Part shown: positions 25,615-35,573 of the stretch, piece after piece | How the letters are laid out: each line of letters begins with the position of its first letter | How positions within the stretch are numbered: the first letter of the stretch is position 1 | Assembly: GCF_900141635.1 (NCBI RefSeq) | Contig: NZ_FSRH01000003.1 | Span: 214,598 to 278,597, forward strand | Source: Peptoclostridium litorale DSM 5388 | GTDB lineage: Bacteria > Bacillota > Clostridia > Peptostreptococcales > Peptostreptococcaceae | Direction of reading: 5' to 3' | Length of the DNA stretch: 64,000 nt | Program-made: the position numbers and the translations under genes | The notes under the pieces: generated by a model | Told to the model about the DNA's origin: nothing | Database searches by the model: none | What the model saw: only the letters and a program-made list of their open reading frames with translations

Positions 25615-27897
25615 ATGATAAGTAGAGGCAAGGGCTTAGCCTGTATGTGTCTGATTTTGGTAGCTATCGTGACGGCCACCGGCTGTGCCGAAAAAGACAT
25701 ACACAACGAAAATGCGCATGCCCAGAAGTCTTTGGTCAAGGATGGGACGAACGGGGGCAAGGCTGCAATAGCAGATGAAAAAAACAGCGGAGATTTGGTG
25801 AAGCTTTCGAATGTGGAAAAGGATTGGGCAAGGACTATCGATATTCCATTTGAAAAGACCCAGTTCACACCGTCCTTGAAACCCTATGCGGTCAAGGGAG
25901 ACCTTTCAAACATAGCAAATCTGGACCAGTTTCCGCAGATGAGCACAATGCAAAGGGAAATGCTTGTGGAAAATGGTTTTTTTGTAAGGCCAACTCTTGA
26001 AGAGCAGCTGTTTTACATATACGAGCATAACGAGTACAAGAAGATCCCAACGTTTGTAACCACGGACTCGGTGCTTCAGGTATACCACGTGTTTTACGAC
26101 TATTCGCTCAGGACACTCGAGAGCAAAAAGCTTCTGGACCAGGTCGAGGAGCTCACTGGCAATATGCTCCAAAAGTCCATTGAAATGCATAATAGGATTA
26201 AAGATGAGCAGGTGAAAGGTGCACTTCTTAAAAACATAGCGTTCTTTGGAACGGCAGAGCTGCTCCTCCAAAATGAGCTTCCATCTGGCATGCCTGAAAA
26301 GGCGAAGGCAATGGCAAAGAGTGAAGCCGATCAGATACTGTCCGAAGGAGGATTTGAAAGGTCAAACATATTCCCGTACCAGCTTGACTACAGCCAATAC
26401 CGACCCAGGGGGCACTATACCAGAAGCGAGGACTTAAAAAGGTACTTCAAGGCCATGATGTGGTACGGACAGGCGCCATTCCCTCTATACAAGGACAAAG
26501 AGGAAAAGGAGCCCAATGTAGAGCAGACGCTTCAGGCTCTGCTTATAACTTATGCCTCTTTGACTGAACCTGATATTGAGTCCGATGACGAAAATGACTT
26601 TGAAAAATGGAAGAATATATACGAGCCAACATCGTTTTATGTAGGGGCTGCCGACGACTTGAACATCCGTCACTACAAAGACCTGCTCGTCGGTGTGTAC
26701 GGAAGCCAGCCCGACATAGAAAGGCTGATTGACAGCAAAAAGCTGGACGAGCTTTTCAAAAAAGCAAAGTACCTCCCAAGCCCAAAGATACAGGCGAAAT
26801 ACACTTCCGTTGACACTCCTGTAGGGAAGCAGTTCAGGTTTATGGGCCAAAGGTATATACCTGATTCGGAAATAATACAAAACATGGTGGAACCACTTGC
26901 AAGGCCGATTCCAAATGGACTAGACGTAATGGCGGCGCTTGGCTCCTACAGGGCGTACAGCATTCTTACTGAATTCTATAACGAGGATACAAATTGGGAC
27001 GGATACATCCCTGCACTTGAGAAGATGAAGCGTGAAATGGACAGTACTACAGAGAGCACATGGAAATCTAACATGTACTACGGCTGGCTGTGGACCCTAA
27101 AGGGATTTTTGACAGAATACGAAGAAGGGTATCCTTCATTCATGACAAACGAAGCCTGGACTGACAAAGCCCTTGGCACAGCACTTGGAAGCTGGTCTGA
27201 GCTAAAGCACGATACAGTTCTCTATGGAAAGCAAAGCGGAGCGGAATGCGGGGGAGGGGAAGAGCCTCCCCAGATAAAGGGATATGTGGAGCCGAGCATA
27301 GAGGTTTACGAAAAGCTCCTTTGGCTCAACAGGTATTCCAGGGCCAATCTTAAGGAAAGGGGCTTTTTGGACGGGACTGTCGAAAGCAGGCTTCAGGACT
27401 TTGACGATCTGCTGGAATTTCTTATAAGATGCTCGGTAAAAGAACTTGAGGGAGAAGAGCTTACATCGGACGAGTACTACCAACTTCTGACTTACGGAGG
27501 AATGCTCGAGTACTTGACAAGCTCATTTGCAGGTGACGGAGACGTTAGGTGGTTTGAAATAACTTCTGAAACGGACAAGAATATGGCTGTAATATCGGAC
27601 GTACACACAGTGGCGCCAAACCAGTTCAGCCAGGGAGGTTATTTCGAGGTTGGGGTAGGGCCGGCTCATGAGATATACGTTGTGGTTCCCATTGGAGACA
27701 AGCTTTATATTACAAGAGGCGCGGTGTTTAGCTACCATGAGTTTTTAAATGAGGGCAAAAGGCTCACAGACGAGGAGTGGCAGGACATGATAAAGGAAGG
27801 CGAAAAGCCGAGTCAGCCCGAGTGGATGAAAAGATACATGGTGGAAGACGATCTTGAAATACCTGTTCCCGCAGAGCCTTATTCGTCGGGCTGCTAA
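25615..27897 (+). CDS. DUF3160 family lipoprotein
   Basis: A 760-residue exported protein. The signal peptide ends with the lipobox TATGC (Cys24), then a polar linker and a large domain rich in Tyr and Trp. Recognisable stretches of the DUF3160 family are FVTTDSVLQVYHVFYDYSLR, LGSWSELKHDTVLYGKQSG and QLLTYGGMLEYLTSSF. The family is widespread in Firmicutes, Thermotogae and archaea and has no known biochemical function that I can name. ATG 25615 follows a very strong GAGGAGGGG. It is three bases before the CapA-like gene, so the two are coupled. The protein ends with Ser-Gly-Cys. Confidence 0.85.
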   Translation: MISRGKGLACMCLILVAIVTATGCAEKDIHNENAHAQKSLVKDGTNGGKAAIADEKNSGDLVKLSNVEKDWARTIDIPFEKTQFTPSLKPYAVKGDLSNIANLDQFPQMSTMQREMLVENGFFVRPTLEEQLFYIYEHNEYKKIPTFVTTDSVLQVYHVFYDYSLRTLESKKLLDQVEELTGNMLQKSIEMHNRIKDEQVKGALLKNIAFFGTAELLLQNELPSGMPEKAKAMAKSEADQILSEGGFERSNIFPYQLDYSQYRPRGHYTRSEDLKRYFKAMMWYGQAPFPLYKDKEEKEPNVEQTLQALLITYASLTEPDIESDDENDFEKWKNIYEPTSFYVGAADDLNIRHYKDLLVGVYGSQPDIERLIDSKKLDELFKKAKYLPSPKIQAKYTSVDTPVGKQFRFMGQRYIPDSEIIQNMVEPLARPIPNGLDVMAALGSYRAYSILTEFYNEDTNWDGYIPALEKMKREMDSTTESTWKSNMYYGWLWTLKGFLTEYEEGYPSFMTNEAWTDKALGTALGSWSELKHDTVLYGKQSGAECGGGEEPPQIKGYVEPSIEVYEKLLWLNRYSRANLKERGFLDGTVESRLQDFDDLLEFLIRCSVKELEGEELTSDEYYQLLTYGGMLEYLTSSFAGDGDVRWFEITSETDKNMAVISDVHTVAPNQFSQGGYFEVGVGPAHEIYVVVPIGDKLYITRGAVFSYHEFLNEGKRLTDEEWQDMIKEGEKPSQPEWMKRYMVEDDLEIPVPAEPYSSGC

Positions 27898-27899
27898 AT

Positions 27900-28928
27900 A
27901 TGACAAAAGCTAATAAGAAAATCATTGTGTCGGTCTTAGCCCTCGTGACTATAGCCCTGTATGCATATTGTGAAAGCGGCAAAGCTACCGTAAGCATAGT
28001 GGGCGATATAATGCTTGACAGAGGGGTCGAGAGGGTTATGGACGAAAGAGGCTATGGGCATCCGTATGAAAAGGTCAGCAGAATATTCTTAGAAGACGAC
28101 ATAACACTTGGGAACCTGGAATGCCCTATAACCAGCATTGAAAACCCAGCGCTAAAGAGGCTGGACATAGTGTTTATGGCTGAGAAAGAAAATGCAAGGG
28201 AGCTTAAAAAGGCGGGGTTTGACGTTTTAAACCTCGCCAACAACCATTCAATGGATCAAAGGAATAATGGGCTTAAGGATACTATCGATATACTGAATTA
28301 TCAAGGCATTAGCACTTTGGGAGCTGGGGAAAACAGGGAAAAGGCGAGGGCGCATGTGGTCAAAAAAATAAGGGGAGTGAGGATAGGAATTTTGGGATAC
28401 TCGGTTTTTCCGCCGGAAGGTTTCATATTTAGCGAGGAGGACTATGACGTCGCAAGGATAGACGTTAAAAGCCTAAAGGACGAAGTTTCAATGGCGAAAG
28501 AGGATTGCGACTTTTTAATCATTACAGTACACTGGGGAAATGAATACGAAAATTATCCAAGTGAAATCCAAAGGGACCTGGCACATATGATGGTGGAAAG
28601 CGGCGCGGATTTGATTGTAGGCCACCATCCACATGTGATTCAGAGCGTGGAAAAGTACATGGACAAATACATATTCTACAGCATGGGTAATTTTGTGTTT
28701 GACAGGCAGGCCCCTAAGGGAACTGATATTTCTGCTATACTGCAGTTGGATATATCAAAAAACGGATGCGAAAACATAAAAATTATTCCTGTGAAAATAG
28801 AAAACGCCCAGCCGCGGCCTGCATATGGAGCTGAAAGGGACTATATATTCAAAAGGCTCATGATCTATTCGAATGGAATGGGGGCGCAAGGCGAGCTTGG
28901 AAAGTGGGCTGAGAGTCGATATTTTTGA
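27900..28928 (+). CDS. CapA-like protein (poly-gamma-glutamate capsule family)
   Basis: A 342-residue protein with an N-terminal hydrophobic signal/anchor (IIVSVLALVTIALYAYC) and a CapA-type metallophosphoesterase-like fold. It shows VGDIMLDRGVERVM, LGNLECPITS, NLANNHSMDQ, ITVHWGNEY, GHHPHVIQSV and YSMGNFVFD. These contain the usual Asp/Asn/His metal positions. Family members take part in poly-gamma-glutamate export or other envelope functions; no capBC genes are present, so capsule synthesis cannot be claimed. It starts three bases after DUF3160. Confidence 0.88.
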   Translation: MTKANKKIIVSVLALVTIALYAYCESGKATVSIVGDIMLDRGVERVMDERGYGHPYEKVSRIFLEDDITLGNLECPITSIENPALKRLDIVFMAEKENARELKKAGFDVLNLANNHSMDQRNNGLKDTIDILNYQGISTLGAGENREKARAHVVKKIRGVRIGILGYSVFPPEGFIFSEEDYDVARIDVKSLKDEVSMAKEDCDFLIITVHWGNEYENYPSEIQRDLAHMMVESGADLIVGHHPHVIQSVEKYMDKYIFYSMGNFVFDRQAPKGTDISAILQLDISKNGCENIKIIPVKIENAQPRPAYGAERDYIFKRLMIYSNGMGAQGELGKWAESRYF

Positions 28929-29035
28929 AGAATGTGTGATAATAACATAATTTGCACTATAATTATTAGAATCATTTCCATTGTTATGTTATAATAATTT
29001 GGTGGATTATAAGCGATTCTATAGATTATTTATAA

Positions 29036-30670
<1,635 letters not shown>

Positions 30671-30703
30671 TCATGAAAACGAATAACTAAATACAGATAA
30701 ATG

Positions 30704-30735
30704 GACGGTGCTGCTTGAATGCGGCACCGTCTTTT
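30704..30735 (+). terminator. Terminator after the ABC-F gene
   Basis: The arms GACGGTGCTGC (30704-30714) and GCGGCACCGTC (30721-30731) have one mismatch and are followed by a short T tract. Confidence 0.8.
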
Positions 30736-30736
30736 G

Positions 30737-31071
30737 CTATATGATCATTTTTGTGTAGGTTTTATTGGAATTTGTATTTCTGTAATGTATTTCGATTCGT
30801 CGGAAATCGTCCAGGCGTCTATCATCGGATGTTAAAACGCTTGAAATCACCAGCCACGGGCTGAAGCTATTTGCGTGGAGCCTTTTGGCGTGCGGTGTTA
30901 ACATTTTGGGATCGGGATTTTTCACTGCCATTGACAACGGAAGGATATCTGCAGTAATATCCATAATATGAATTTTAAATCAATATCTCTGTGCACCGTG
31001 TTCACTTCAAAATATTGAACAACTAAGCTGCTAACAAGCAGTGTTATTGCTAAAATTTTTAATGTTTTCAT
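30737..31071 (-). pseudogene. Frameshifted gene for a small exported protein
   Basis: A good start exists: GGAGG seven bases before ATG 31071, with a signal-peptide-like N-terminus (KTLKILAITLLVSSLVVQ). The coherent frame jumps near 30968: the first frame continues as low-quality sequence to 30922. The second frame carries a plausible body (ADILPLSMAVKNPDPKM, SPWLVISSVLTSDDRRLDDF) to 30737. That downstream frame has no ribosome site of its own. The length is not a multiple of three. It could be a real frameshift or a sequencing error. Family unknown. Confidence 0.5.
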
Positions 31072-31405
31072 ATGAAATCCTCCGATTTTGAGTACCTTAG
31101 AAAGCAGTTTTTCCTTTAACAAAATCATACTGTTTATTTGCATTGGCAGGTAGGTTATGCTATCAAATTTAAGTTTATTATAAGGTTTAACCGGCGATAA
31201 ATTAGTGATACGCCAGGTATCATATGATAAAATAGGTAATGTATCAACTGCATAAATTTTGAAAGGATGTGATAGTCATGAGGATGACAATAGCAAATAT
31301 AAAGGGAGAATATACTCAACTTTAATGTAATCGCTATATTCTCTCTATATGGCTGCCAAGGGCAAATCAAAAGTGAAAACTTAAAGGAGAGAATAACAAG
31401 AGAAT
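31072..31405. other. Intergenic and leader region before rtcB
   Basis: There are 334 bases. They contain the palindrome TATCATATGATA (31218-31229), a 15-codon open frame with a ribosome site (31278-31325) and an inverted repeat (31306-31314 / 31335-31343) enclosing its stop. These are arranged like a leader-peptide or promoter control region of rtcB. Confidence 0.45.
31278..31325 (+). CDS. Short upstream open frame in the rtcB leader
   Basis: ATG 31278 is preceded by AAAGGA at a workable distance and encodes MRMTIANIKGEYTQL. Its stop codon sits inside the loop of the 9-base inverted repeat GAGAATATA/TATATTCTC. It may be a leader peptide or a gene stub. Weak evidence. Confidence 0.3.
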   Translation: MRMTIANIKGEYTQL

Positions 31406-32515
31406 ATGGAAACGACAATAAAGATAGTTAAAAGAGAAAAGTCTTGGATTGAAAGCAGCGCAATAGAGCAGCTTGAAAGCGTGGCGAAACTTGGCGGAAT
31501 GGTTAGGGCTGTAGGCCTTCCGGACATTCATGTGGGAAAGACCCCTGTGGGTGCGGCATTTGTTACAAAGGGGATAGTATACCCCCATATAATAGGGAAT
31601 GATGTAGGCTGCGGAATGTCTCTCTTTTCAACGGGGATTGCAAGGAAGAAATTCAAGGTTTCAAAGGTGGTCAAAAAGCTTGAAAAACTCCAGCTGGATG
31701 CCATGGAACCTTGCTGTGAAATAATACCGGAGCTTGAAGATATTGATGAACAGTTTAAAAGAAAGCTCGGGACAATAGGCAGCGGCAACCACTTTGCCGA
31801 GTTTCAGGAAATATGCGAAGTGCACGACAATGACGAGCTTTCAAAGCTCGGAATAAAAAGGGGCGAAGTGTATCTGCTGGTTCACAGCGGATCAAGAAGC
31901 TACGGAGAGCACATACTCAGAAAACACATTGAAAAGAACATGGGCGGCAAAGGGCTTTTGCAGGGAATCGAAGGCTTCAATGAGTACATGGATGACCACA
32001 AAAGGGCAGTATTTTTTGCCATGGGAAACAGGATGATTGTGGCTAGCAGTGTGTGCAATCATATAGGTACAAGCGAGAGCAGACTTATTTTAAACAGCGT
32101 TCATAACGGCGTGAGCTCATATAGAGACGAATTCGGAGAAGAGCTTTTCATACACAGGAAAGGGGCCGCCCCATCAGACGTGGGGTGCATAGTGGTTGCA
32201 GGATCAAGGGGCAGCAAGTCATATATAGTGAAGCCTTCGGAAAACCTTAGTGACTACGCTTTTTCGATATCCCACGGTGCAGGGAGAAAATGGTCGCGCT
32301 TTTCATGCAAGGAGAGGCTTGAAAACGTCATTTCCAAAAGGGCAGTGAGGGGCGGGGATGTAGGGAGCAATATTGTATGCAGCGACAAGAAGCTCATTTA
32401 CGAAGAGGCTCCCCAGGCGTACAAGGACATTGAAAGGGTGATAGAGGACATGCTCCATGAGAATATGATAACTCTTGTGGCAAGCCTTAATCCTCTTGTC
32501 ACCTACAAGGGTTAG
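31406..32515 (+). CDS. rtcB: RtcB-family RNA ligase (RtcB2, PrfH-associated type)
   Basis: A 369-residue ligase, shorter than classical RtcB and matching the form coupled to release factor H. Metal-site motifs are GNDVGCGMSLFSTG, GTIGSGNHFAEFQEI and VHSGSRSYGEHI. The guanylated histidine lies in ISHGAGRKWSR. RtcB ligases join 2',3'-cyclic phosphate or 3'-phosphate ends to 5'-OH ends with GTP. Paired with PrfH, they are known to repair ribosomes cleaved in the 16S decoding centre. The ribosome site AAAGGAGAG precedes the ATG. Its partner gene follows four bases later but is truncated. Confidence 0.9.
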   Translation: METTIKIVKREKSWIESSAIEQLESVAKLGGMVRAVGLPDIHVGKTPVGAAFVTKGIVYPHIIGNDVGCGMSLFSTGIARKKFKVSKVVKKLEKLQLDAMEPCCEIIPELEDIDEQFKRKLGTIGSGNHFAEFQEICEVHDNDELSKLGIKRGEVYLLVHSGSRSYGEHILRKHIEKNMGGKGLLQGIEGFNEYMDDHKRAVFFAMGNRMIVASSVCNHIGTSESRLILNSVHNGVSSYRDEFGEELFIHRKGAAPSDVGCIVVAGSRGSKSYIVKPSENLSDYAFSISHGAGRKWSRFSCKERLENVISKRAVRGGDVGSNIVCSDKKLIYEEAPQAYKDIERVIEDMLHENMITLVASLNPLVTYKG

Positions 32516-32519
32516 CATC

Positions 32520-32717
32520 ATGTGGGTACAGATAAGCGCAGGGCTTGCGCCAGTGGAATGCTGTAGCTTCGTATATCTCTATACGAAGCTTTTGAAAAAA
32601 GAATGCATGCAAAGGGGAATAGAAGTGGAAGTTCTCGACTACTCAAAAGGTTATAAAAAGGACACGTTCAAGTCCGTGTTTTTGAGGCTAAGGGGAGATC
32701 AATTCAAAGAGATATAA
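32520..32717 (+). pseudogene. prfH: Truncated peptide chain release factor H (PrfH), N-terminal 65 codons
   Basis: It starts four bases after rtcB and reads MWVQISAGLAPVECCSFVYL at the N-terminus, then IEVEVLDYSKGYKKDTFKSVFLRLRGD. This matches the beginning of PrfH, which normally runs to about 200 residues. The sequence stops at TAA 32715 after FKEI, before the GGQ peptidyl-hydrolysis loop and the C-terminal basic region. The asnS promoter begins 23 bases later, so the rest of the gene appears to have been deleted. It has a stop codon but cannot act as a release factor. Confidence 0.72.
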
Positions 32718-32739
32718 ATAGCAAGTTTCAATACAAAGA

Positions 32740-32768
32740 TTGACAACACCTTTTTATAATAATATAAT
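32740..32768 (+). promoter_or_regulatory. Promoter of the asnS T-box transcript
   Basis: Consensus TTGACA (32740-32745), a 17-base spacer and TATAAT (32763-32768). Confidence 0.9.
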
Positions 32769-32774
32769 CTTTAT

Positions 32775-33064
32775 TATAGACAATTTTTTAAATGGAAAGA
32801 CATTGATGGGAAGAGTAGGTGCATTTGCCTGGCAAAGCGAGTCGATTATGGTGTGAGTTCGACCCTGGCACAGCAGTTGAAGAACATCCCGGAGTCTCCA
32901 CCCGAACACGCGCCTCATACTTGTGAGGTAGCTGTAGAGTAGGCCTGGACGCCTTATCAGCGTTAAATGATATCCGAGTGTATGTGCGCATTTGCACATT
33001 GAAATTGGGTGGTACCGCGAAATACAGCTTTCGTCCCTTTGTTGAGGATGGAGGCTTTTTTTAT
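32775..33064 (+). promoter_or_regulatory. T-box riboswitch, tRNA-Asn specific, controlling asnS
   Basis: The T-box GGGTGGTACCGCG is at 33007-33019, followed by a terminator stem (about 33028-33056) and a T tract. The putative specifier AAC is at 32883-32885 in the context TTGAAGAACATCCC, identical to the asnA leader. It would sense uncharged tRNA-Asn. Confidence 0.92.
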
Positions 33065-33122
33065 TGCCTGAATATACACCGTCAAAACAAATAAGATCAA
33101 TATATAAAGGAGGAGTTATGCA

Positions 33123-34508
33123 ATGGTTTTAGTAAAAACTATGTATAGAAACCCGAAAGAATATATAGACAAGGAAGTTACAATATCGGGATGGGTAAGA
33201 ACAATAAGATCTTCTAAAAATGTAGGGTTCATAGAGATCAACGATGGAAGCTTTTTCAAAAACATACAGGTTGTTTTTGACAGCTCACTTGAAAACTTCG
33301 CTGAAATAGGAAAGCTTGCTATAAGCTCTTCTATAAAGGTGGAAGGACTTTTAGTTGAGACTCCAAACTCTAAACAGCCTTTTGAAATACAGGCGAAGGC
33401 TGTAACTATTGAGGGAATGTCAAACTCTGACTATCCTCTTCAAAAGAAAAGACACACTCTTGAATACCTTAGAACAATAGCTCACCTCAGGCCAAGAAGC
33501 AACACATTCTCGGCGGTGTTCAGGGTAAGGTCGGTAGCGGCTCACGCTATACACAAGTTCTTCCAGGACAGAGGATTCGTATACGTTCACACTCCGATAA
33601 TAACAAGCAGCGACTGCGAGGGTGCGGGAGAGATGTTCAGGGTTACAACTCTTGACATGAAAAACCCTCCTGTGACTGAAGAAGGAAAAATCGACTATTC
33701 AAACGACTTCTTCGGAAAAGAGGCGAGCCTTACGGTTAGCGGACAGCTTGAGGGAGAGATATTCGCTCTTGCTTTCAGAAACATATACACATTCGGACCT
33801 ACTTTCAGGGCTGAAAACTCGAACACGGCAAGACACGCATCAGAGTTTTGGATGATAGAGCCAGAGATAGCTTTTGCAGAGCTTGTGGACAACATGGACC
33901 TTGCTGAAGACATGATAAAATATGTTATAAACGATGTGCTTGAAAACGCTCCAGAGGAAATAGCATTCTTCAACTCTTTCATAGACAAGGGGCTTCTTGA
34001 CAGGCTGAACAACATAGTGAATTCTGACTTTGAGAGAGTGACATATACAAAGGCAATAGAGATACTGCAAAGTTCTGGGCACAAATTCGACTACCCAGTA
34101 GAGTGGGGAATGGACCTTCAGACAGAGCACGAAAGATATATAACAGAAAAAGTCTTCAACAAGCCGGTATTCGTAACTGACTATCCAGCTGAAATAAAGG
34201 CATTCTACATGAGACTCAACGAAGACGGCAAGACTGTTGCTGCGATGGACCTTCTTGTTCCTGGAGTGGGGGAGATAATAGGGGGAAGCCAGAGAGAGGA
34301 AAGGCACGATGTTCTTGTTGAAAAGATAGAGAATATGGGCCTTTCAAAAGAGGACTACTGGTGGTACCTTGAGCTTAGAAAATACGGAGAGACTAAGCAC
34401 TCAGGCTTTGGACTTGGATTTGAAAGACTTATAATGTACCTTACTGGAATGGCAAACATTAGAGACGTGCTTCCATTCCCAAGGACTCCGGGTTCTGCAG
34501 AGTTCTAA
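33123..34508 (+). CDS. asnS: Asparaginyl-tRNA synthetase
   Basis: A 461-residue class IIb synthetase. The N-terminal OB anticodon-binding domain ([24 protein letters not shown], in parts) is followed by the catalytic core. Motif 2 is [21 protein letters not shown] and motif 3 is [15 protein letters not shown]...RDVLPFPR. It attaches Asn to tRNA-Asn. ATG 33123 follows AAGGAGGAG; an ATG at 33118 is in another frame. It is regulated by the upstream T-box, in parallel with asnA. A strong terminator pair follows. Confidence 0.96.
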   Translation: MVLVKTMYRNPKEYIDKEVTISGWVRTIRSSKNVGFIEINDGSFFKNIQVVFDSSLENFAEIGKLAISSSIKVEGLLVETPNSKQPFEIQAKAVTIEGMSNSDYPLQKKRHTLEYLRTIAHLRPRSNTFSAVFRVRSVAAHAIHKFFQDRGFVYVHTPIITSSDCEGAGEMFRVTTLDMKNPPVTEEGKIDYSNDFFGKEASLTVSGQLEGEIFALAFRNIYTFGPTFRAENSNTARHASEFWMIEPEIAFAELVDNMDLAEDMIKYVINDVLENAPEEIAFFNSFIDKGLLDRLNNIVNSDFERVTYTKAIEILQSSGHKFDYPVEWGMDLQTEHERYITEKVFNKPVFVTDYPAEIKAFYMRLNEDGKTVAAMDLLVPGVGEIIGGSQREERHDVLVEKIENMGLSKEDYWWYLELRKYGETKHSGFGLGFERLIMYLTGMANIRDVLPFPRTPGSAEF

Positions 34509-34561
34509 GGAAAGGCATAACTAAAAAATGAACTCGGTCGATGGAGTTTAATAATCGATAA

Positions 34562-34597
34562 AAAGAGAGCCTTTTGCAATTTGAAAAGGCTCTCTTT
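34562..34597 (+). terminator. Terminator of asnS
   Basis: Perfect 14-base arms at 34562-34575 and 34584-34597 around an eight-base loop, ending in TTT. Confidence 0.88.
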
Positions 34598-34618
34598 AAT
34601 TGGTAGGTCAACAGTCTT

Positions 34619-34652
34619 AAGGGTCGTTTTCAAACGACCCTTATTTATTTTT
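34619..34652. terminator. Second hairpin between asnS and the SGNH gene
   Basis: Perfect arms AAGGGTCGTTT (34619-34629) and AAACGACCCTT (34632-34642) are followed by a T-rich stretch. It may end either convergent transcript. Confidence 0.8.
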
Positions 34653-34663
34653 GCAAAAAAGTG

Positions 34664-35296
34664 CTAAAATGACTGCAAAATCTCTTTTATTTTTGCGAAT
34701 ACGGCATTTGCAAGCTTGTCGTGATATTGAGGTTCAAGATGCTCCCCGTCTATAGAGCTTGACTTTACTATCCCGCCGGCATCAAGAAGATGGCACTGGT
34801 TATTTAGAATATTTGTAAATTGAACAGGAAAATCAAGGCTTTTTCTTCTGCCTCCTATAGTTACGGAGTCTTCTGTGTCTATGCACTCTGTGGGAGGGGG
34901 AATGACAACCAGGACATGCGGGGATTTTGAATCACGTCCTGTGCAGCTTGTCTTTACGATGTCGACAAGCATCTCCACTCCTTGGGCGATGTCTACGGCC
35001 TCTAAAGAAAACCTGTGCTTCAAATCGTTAGTCCCGAGCATTATAACTATGACATCCACGGGCTTGTGAGAATGCAGGCATGGAAGCAGGTATTTCTTGC
35101 CGTTTTTATACTCTCCGCCCACGGGATCATCCCAAACCGTAGTACGTCCGGGGAGTCCCTCGGCGATTACATCGAATTCATTTCCAAGCTTTCTTTGCAA
35201 AATTGTGGGCCAGCGCATTTCTTTGGGATATCTGCGCGCGGTATGGGGATTCCACCCCCATGTGTTAGAGTCGCCATAGCAAAGAATTGTTTTCAT
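34664..35296 (-). CDS. SGNH/GDSL-family hydrolase (arylesterase-like)
   Basis: A 210-residue esterase of the SGNH superfamily. The nucleophile block is CYGDSNTWGW (Ser10), the Gly block EGLPGRTT, the Asn block IMLGTNDLKHRF and the Asp-His pair DGEHLEPQ near the C-terminus. It resembles bacterial arylesterase/acyl-transferase enzymes of about 210 residues. It has no signal peptide, so it should be cytoplasmic. Substrate unknown. It is transcribed toward asnS. Confidence 0.9.
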   Translation of the reverse strand: MKTILCYGDSNTWGWNPHTARRYPKEMRWPTILQRKLGNEFDVIAEGLPGRTTVWDDPVGGEYKNGKKYLLPCLHSHKPVDVIVIMLGTNDLKHRFSLEAVDIAQGVEMLVDIVKTSCTGRDSKSPHVLVVIPPPTECIDTEDSVTIGGRRKSLDFPVQFTNILNNQCHLLDAGGIVKSSSIDGEHLEPQYHDKLANAVFAKIKEILQSF

Positions 35297-35573
35297 ATAG
35301 ATCCCCTCCCTTGGAATAAAGTAAAAACTACAAGCTGTATCATTTTGTCAAGCGGTGAAGAATTTGAAATATAATTGTAATTATAGGCATAAATAAAATT
35401 TTTAATCAATGAATATATTTGACTCATTGAAAGGAAAAGCGGTTCATGCATAGCGAATAAGCACGAATTTGAATGGATCGATTAATAAATTCTATAAATA
35501 TGGGTATACCTTTTACTGCTGCTTTTTTATTTTTAAGAAGTTTGCATCATAGTTTTATTGGGAGGAACTCGTT

